Shown here: piece by piece, positions 62,501 through 64,000 of the stretch
Layout: each line of letters starts with the position of its first letter
How positions within the stretch are numbered: the stretch's first letter is position 1
Source: Embiotoca jacksoni
Lineage: Eukaryota > Chordata > Actinopteri > Embiotocidae
Length of the DNA: 64,000 nucleotides
NCBI GenBank assembly: GCA_022577435.1
Contig: JAKOON010000007.1
Coordinates: forward strand, 13,541,426 to 13,605,425
Direction: 5' to 3'
The notes under the pieces: model-generated
What the model saw: the letters and a program-made list of their open reading frames with translations, nothing else
Databases searched by the model: none
What the model was told of the DNA's origin: nothing
Program-made: the position numbers and the translations under genes

Positions 62501-62868
62501 AGGGTCTTTCATGTTTTTCTAGGACACCTTAGAGTCTCTTACACGCTTGGACAGGGACGGTGAGGTGAGGGGTGTTCAGTTGGTTGCAATCTGGAGCTTC
62601 ACCGCTAGATGCCACTAAATCACACACATTGCTCCTTTTAACGGGCTTAACTTTCTCGCTGTTGATTAAATCGGCCTTTCTTGCCAGCCGCAGCTCCAAA
62701 ACACATTACACGCTGTAACACTCTGTTTTTCCCTTCCCACACCAGGAATATGTCGCTTACAGCCACACGGGCAGAATTATCCCAGCAATCTGGTTCAGAT
62801 ACGACCTCAGTCCAATCACAGTGAAGTACACCGAGAGGAGGCAGCCCTTCTACCGCTTCATCACGACA
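46708..62868 (+). CDS. ergic1: ERGIC-32 (ER-Golgi intermediate compartment protein 1), 3' end outside window
   Basis: Two-pass membrane protein of the Erv41/Erv46 family that cycles between ER, ERGIC and Golgi and associates with ERGIC2/ERGIC3. Coding exons: 46708-46727, 53555-53616, 57496-57568, 58009-58103, 60402-60526, 61080-61184, 61278-61338, 61582-61682, 62746-62868. All junctions are GT-AG in phase and total 765 nt, 255 aa; the full protein is about 290 aa. It begins MPFDVRRFDIYRKVPKD. TM1 is about residues 28-48 (ISILCCVFILFLFLSELTG). A lumenal domain follows, with sequon NVS at N74 and blocks VGLDIQDEMGRHEVGHIDNS, AFNALGGAD and YQYTVANKEYVAYSHTGRI. The last exon, expected to encode TM2 and the cytoplasmic tail, was not found by 64000. 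ergic1 is divergent from dusp1. Introns 1 and 2 are long (6.8 and 3.9 kb). Confidence 0.96.
46892..46910 (+). repeat. G19 homopolymer
   Basis: Nineteen consecutive G, 164 bp into ergic1 intron 1, followed 45 bp later by 19 T (46956-46974). Length variation and assembly error are likely. Confidence 0.95.
47720..47955. repeat. hAT-type MITE remnant
   Basis: The right end reads AATCAATAATGAAAATGATC, then AGCAGTTGCAGCCCT, the complement of the 'agggctgcaact' terminus of a common fish MITE. GTTGATCGACAAATCGATC is internal. The left end is unclear. Confidence 0.45.
48223..48260 (+). repeat. (TG)n microsatellite
   Basis: About 19 TG units in ergic1 intron 1. Confidence 0.97.
51563..51865 (+). repeat. 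hAT-type MITE
   Basis: It opens GGGCTGCAGCTAATTATCAT, then TTATTTTCTCGATTAATCGA, ACACAGGAGTAAAGGAACCA, AGAAACTGGAATCAGAGAAT and ATAGTTGGCGATTCATTTTC. This is the full order of a non-autonomous element that is very abundant in fish. The right terminus is degenerate. No coding capacity. Confidence 0.7.
52585..52634. repeat. C-rich block followed by (CA)n
   Basis: Four C runs of 5-9 bases separated by T, TTG and T, then about eight CA units. The minus strand has four closely spaced G runs and could form a G-quadruplex. Confidence 0.85.
53504..53530 (+). repeat. (TG)n just before ergic1 exon 2
   Basis: About 13 TG units ending 24 bp upstream of the exon 2 first base, immediately before the polypyrimidine tract. 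Confidence 0.95.
53555..53616 (+). CDS. ergic1: ergic1 exon 2
   Basis: 62 nt encoding RFDIYRKVPKDLTQPTYTGAF. The acceptor TTTCCTCAG lies 25 bp after a (TG)n tract; the donor is GTGAGT. Confidence 0.95.
53617..57495 (+). other. ergic1: ergic1 intron 2
   Basis: 3.9 kb, AT-rich, with a repeat-like segment at about 54176-54690 and T runs near 54952-54970. Nothing coding was recognised. Confidence 0.75.
54176..54690. repeat. Possible non-autonomous DNA transposon fragment
   Basis: It contains GAGTGCGTAAGTGCGTTCAC, GCATTGCACAAAAGTGCTTA and, near the right end, AAGTACGTCATTTGGAACAC. These phrases resemble a dispersed fish DNA element. Ends not resolved. Confidence 0.4.
57496..57568 (+). CDS. ergic1: ergic1 exon 3 (first membrane span)
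   Basis: 73 nt encoding the hydrophobic TM1 segment and GFIATE. The acceptor is GCCCACAG and the donor GTAGGT. Confidence 0.93.
58009..58103 (+). CDS. ergic1: ergic1 exon 4
   Basis: 95 nt encoding VNELYVDDPDKDSGGKID and the NVS glycosylation sequon, ending at LHCD. The acceptor is CTTTCCAG and the donor GTGAGT. Confidence 0.93.
58104..60401 (+). other. ergic1: ergic1 intron 4
   Basis: 2.3 kb. It includes a MITE-like region at 59702-60290 and a T tract at about 60340-60358 close to the exon 5 acceptor. No gene inside. Confidence 0.75.
59702..60290. repeat. Possible degenerate hAT-type MITE
   Basis: AGAGGTACAGATAAAGATTA near the left, TTAACCAGTTAATCGATCAG, and at the right CTCGATGATTAACTGAATAA then TTATCTCAGCTCT. 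The two ends look like diverged inverted termini of the same family as 51563-51865. It is longer than that copy, so it may carry an internal insertion. Confidence 0.4.
60402..60526 (+). CDS. ergic1: ergic1 exon 5
   Basis: 125 nt encoding VGLDIQDEMGRHEVGHIDNS through GEFTINK. The acceptor is TATTTCAG and the donor GTAAGG. Confidence 0.95.
61080..61184 (+). CDS. ergic1: ergic1 exon 6
   Basis: 105 nt (35 codons) encoding VPGNFHVSTHSATAQP through FGEKLQ. The acceptor is GTCTTCAG and the donor GTCAGA. Confidence 0.94.
61278..61338 (+). CDS. ergic1: ergic1 exon 7
   Basis: 61 nt encoding VQKVQGAFNALGGADKLSSN. The acceptor is CACGCAG and the donor GTATGT. Confidence 0.92.
61498..61562. repeat. A-rich then T-rich tract before ergic1 exon 8
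   Basis: AAAAAAATAAAAAAATAAAA followed 25 bp later by a run of 14 T at 61548-61561. It may form a weak A/T hairpin near the branch-point region of intron 7. Confidence 0.8.
61582..61682 (+). CDS. ergic1: ergic1 exon 8
   Basis: 101 nt encoding LASHDYILKIVPTVYEDLSG through YTVANK. The acceptor is CTTTGCAG, preceded at 61548-61561 by a T tract. The donor is GTACCG. Confidence 0.94.
61683..62745 (+). other. ergic1: ergic1 intron 8
   Basis: About 1.06 kb of mostly unique sequence. I see no exon or RNA gene in it. Confidence 0.7.
62746..62868 (+). CDS. ergic1: ergic1 exon 9
   Basis: 123 nt (41 codons) encoding EYVAYSHTGRIIPAIWFRYD through YRFITT. The acceptor is CACACCAG and the donor GTGAGT. 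The next coding exon lies beyond 64000. Confidence 0.95.
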
Positions 62869-64000
62869 GTGAGTCAATCCGTCGCTCGCCTTTTACCCAA
62901 AACACATAACTGTGCCCAAAAGTACATTTGAAGAAGGATTTAATTGAATTTAAGGCCTTCATTTTTAACAGGATGAGTTTGTGTTTTAAACACTGTTTTA
63001 CAGCTGTACTCATTGGTTCCTGGGATGATAATATTGGCGGGTGGGTCAGTTTACAACTTTGGACCAGACAGAAATGTGTATTTAATGGATAGCTACGACT
63101 TTTTGTTTCCTGCCAATTAGCAAAAGTTTGTATGTTAACGTGCTAAACTAAGATAGTGAACACAGTCAATATTATAGCCACTGGACATCACCATGTCGTC
63201 ATGGTGATGTTAACATTTTTAGCTCAAAGCACCAGTGTGCTGAAGTATAGCCACAGAGACGCTAACATGGTTGTAAACTCATCTTGTTCAAGTACAAGAA
63301 GGATTATTAGGATTATTAGAATTACTAAATTATTTGGTTATATGGTCCACAAGTTTTAACACAATTTTAGCCCCTTTACTGTGTCTCACTCATTTCCAGT
63401 GAAAAGCCTCCGCACCTTATAGCAGATAGACAAAGTTAGCAGCTGGCTGGTTAATACGGTGAGGCATTTAACTGTTAAACAGCGTGGCATTTGTCTTCGA
63501 ATTTAAGATTTTTTTTTTCGAAGCCTAATTATTCTTTTTGAGTTAGAAATAAAAAATAGGTCGAGTATATTTCGCCAGGTGATAAAATGTCTCTACGTTG
63601 GTTAGCTGTGTCTTCCTGCTGCTAGTTCTGCGAAACAACCTGCAGCTTTAGAGTACGAGAGCAGCTGATCTTCTCATCGGGCTCGTCAAGAAAGTGAATA
63701 ACTGCAAATCCCACGTTTGCCTTGCTGTGCCTCGACTCCCCACCTCACCTTGTCGGTGAAGGAATTTTGGCGGAACCCTCATGAGGAAAGTTTCCCGCTG
63801 ATCGATTATGCAGTCAGGATTATATCAGCTGCCCGGTTAATGAGCGACACCATTATTTGTCTTTTTGTGTTGTTTAGGTTTATCGTGACCCAAGGCACGG
63901 GCAGGAGATGACTGTTCTTATAGCACCATCATGAGTCATAGTTTAAGATTAGTGAGTTAAGCTGCAGCAGGGATTTTTTTTTTTTGCTGGATTCCAGTCA
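62869..64000 (+). other. ergic1: ergic1 intron 9 (partial)
   Basis: It begins with donor GTGAGT after exon 9. I searched for the expected last exon (second membrane span and short tail) in all plus frames and did not find it, so the intron runs past the window edge. Confidence 0.75.
63125..63290. repeat. Possible dispersed repeat fragment with a 10-bp hairpin
   Basis: Segments such as TGTATGTTAACGTGCTAAAC and AGAGACGCTAACATGGTTG resemble a common fish 'gttagcatgctaac' repeat. Within it, CATCACCATG (63186-63195) pairs exactly with CATGGTGATG (63200-63209) across a TCGT loop. Confidence 0.45.

Noticed and set aside
1..64000. tRNA or rRNA genes
   Set aside because: No cloverleaf with both A and B boxes and no rRNA-like conserved blocks were recognised on either strand by eye.

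Overview
This window is nuclear DNA from a vertebrate, almost certainly a percomorph-type teleost fish. The evidence is spliced genes with canonical GT-AG introns, vertebrate protein families, abundant microsatellites, and teleost-type repeats (a Tc1/mariner element with an IR/DR layout, LINE 3' tails, hAT-like MITEs). It is not a microbial accessory region: I see no operon, CRISPR array, phage or plasmid module. The species cannot be named from the sequence alone.

Three protein-coding genes can be reconstructed exon by exon with consistent reading phase across every junction. (1) neurl1b, minus strand, 14986 down to 4207: six coding exons, 574 aa, an E3 ubiquitin ligase with two NHR domains and a C-terminal RING. 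(2) dusp1, minus strand, 41971 down to 39824: four exons, 363 aa, the MAP kinase phosphatase MKP-1. It has a recognisable TATA box and two CRE sites upstream. (3) ergic1, plus strand, from 46708: nine coding exons (255 aa) are in the window and the last exon lies beyond the right edge. It encodes the ER-Golgi intermediate compartment protein ERGIC-32. The same three genes are neighbours on human chromosome 5q35, which supports the assignments.

Layout: 1-4206 is downstream flank and 3' UTR of neurl1b. 4207-14986 is neurl1b, and 14.7-15.3 kb is its GC-rich 5' region. 15.3-38.9 kb is a gene-poor interval holding many repeats, a complete but dead Tc1-like transposon (30584-32220), an unidentified exon-like open block (33289-33556, minus), and a perfect CA/TG fold-back (37408-37558). 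38.9-42.4 kb is dusp1 with its promoter. 42.5-42.95 kb holds a composite inverted repeat flanked by microsatellites just upstream of the dusp1 promoter. 43-46.5 kb is intergenic. 46.5 kb to the end is ergic1 with long, repeat-bearing introns.

The three genes share no pathway: Notch-ligand ubiquitination and endocytosis, MAPK dephosphorylation, and ER-Golgi cargo cycling. dusp1 and ergic1 are divergently transcribed, about 4.4 kb apart, and each has a full TGACGTCA palindrome in its proximal promoter. I found no evidence of a previously undescribed system. The most noteworthy items are the two fold-back structures, the unidentified exon-like block, the intact-ended Tc1 copy, and the apparent orientation difference of neurl1b relative to mammals.
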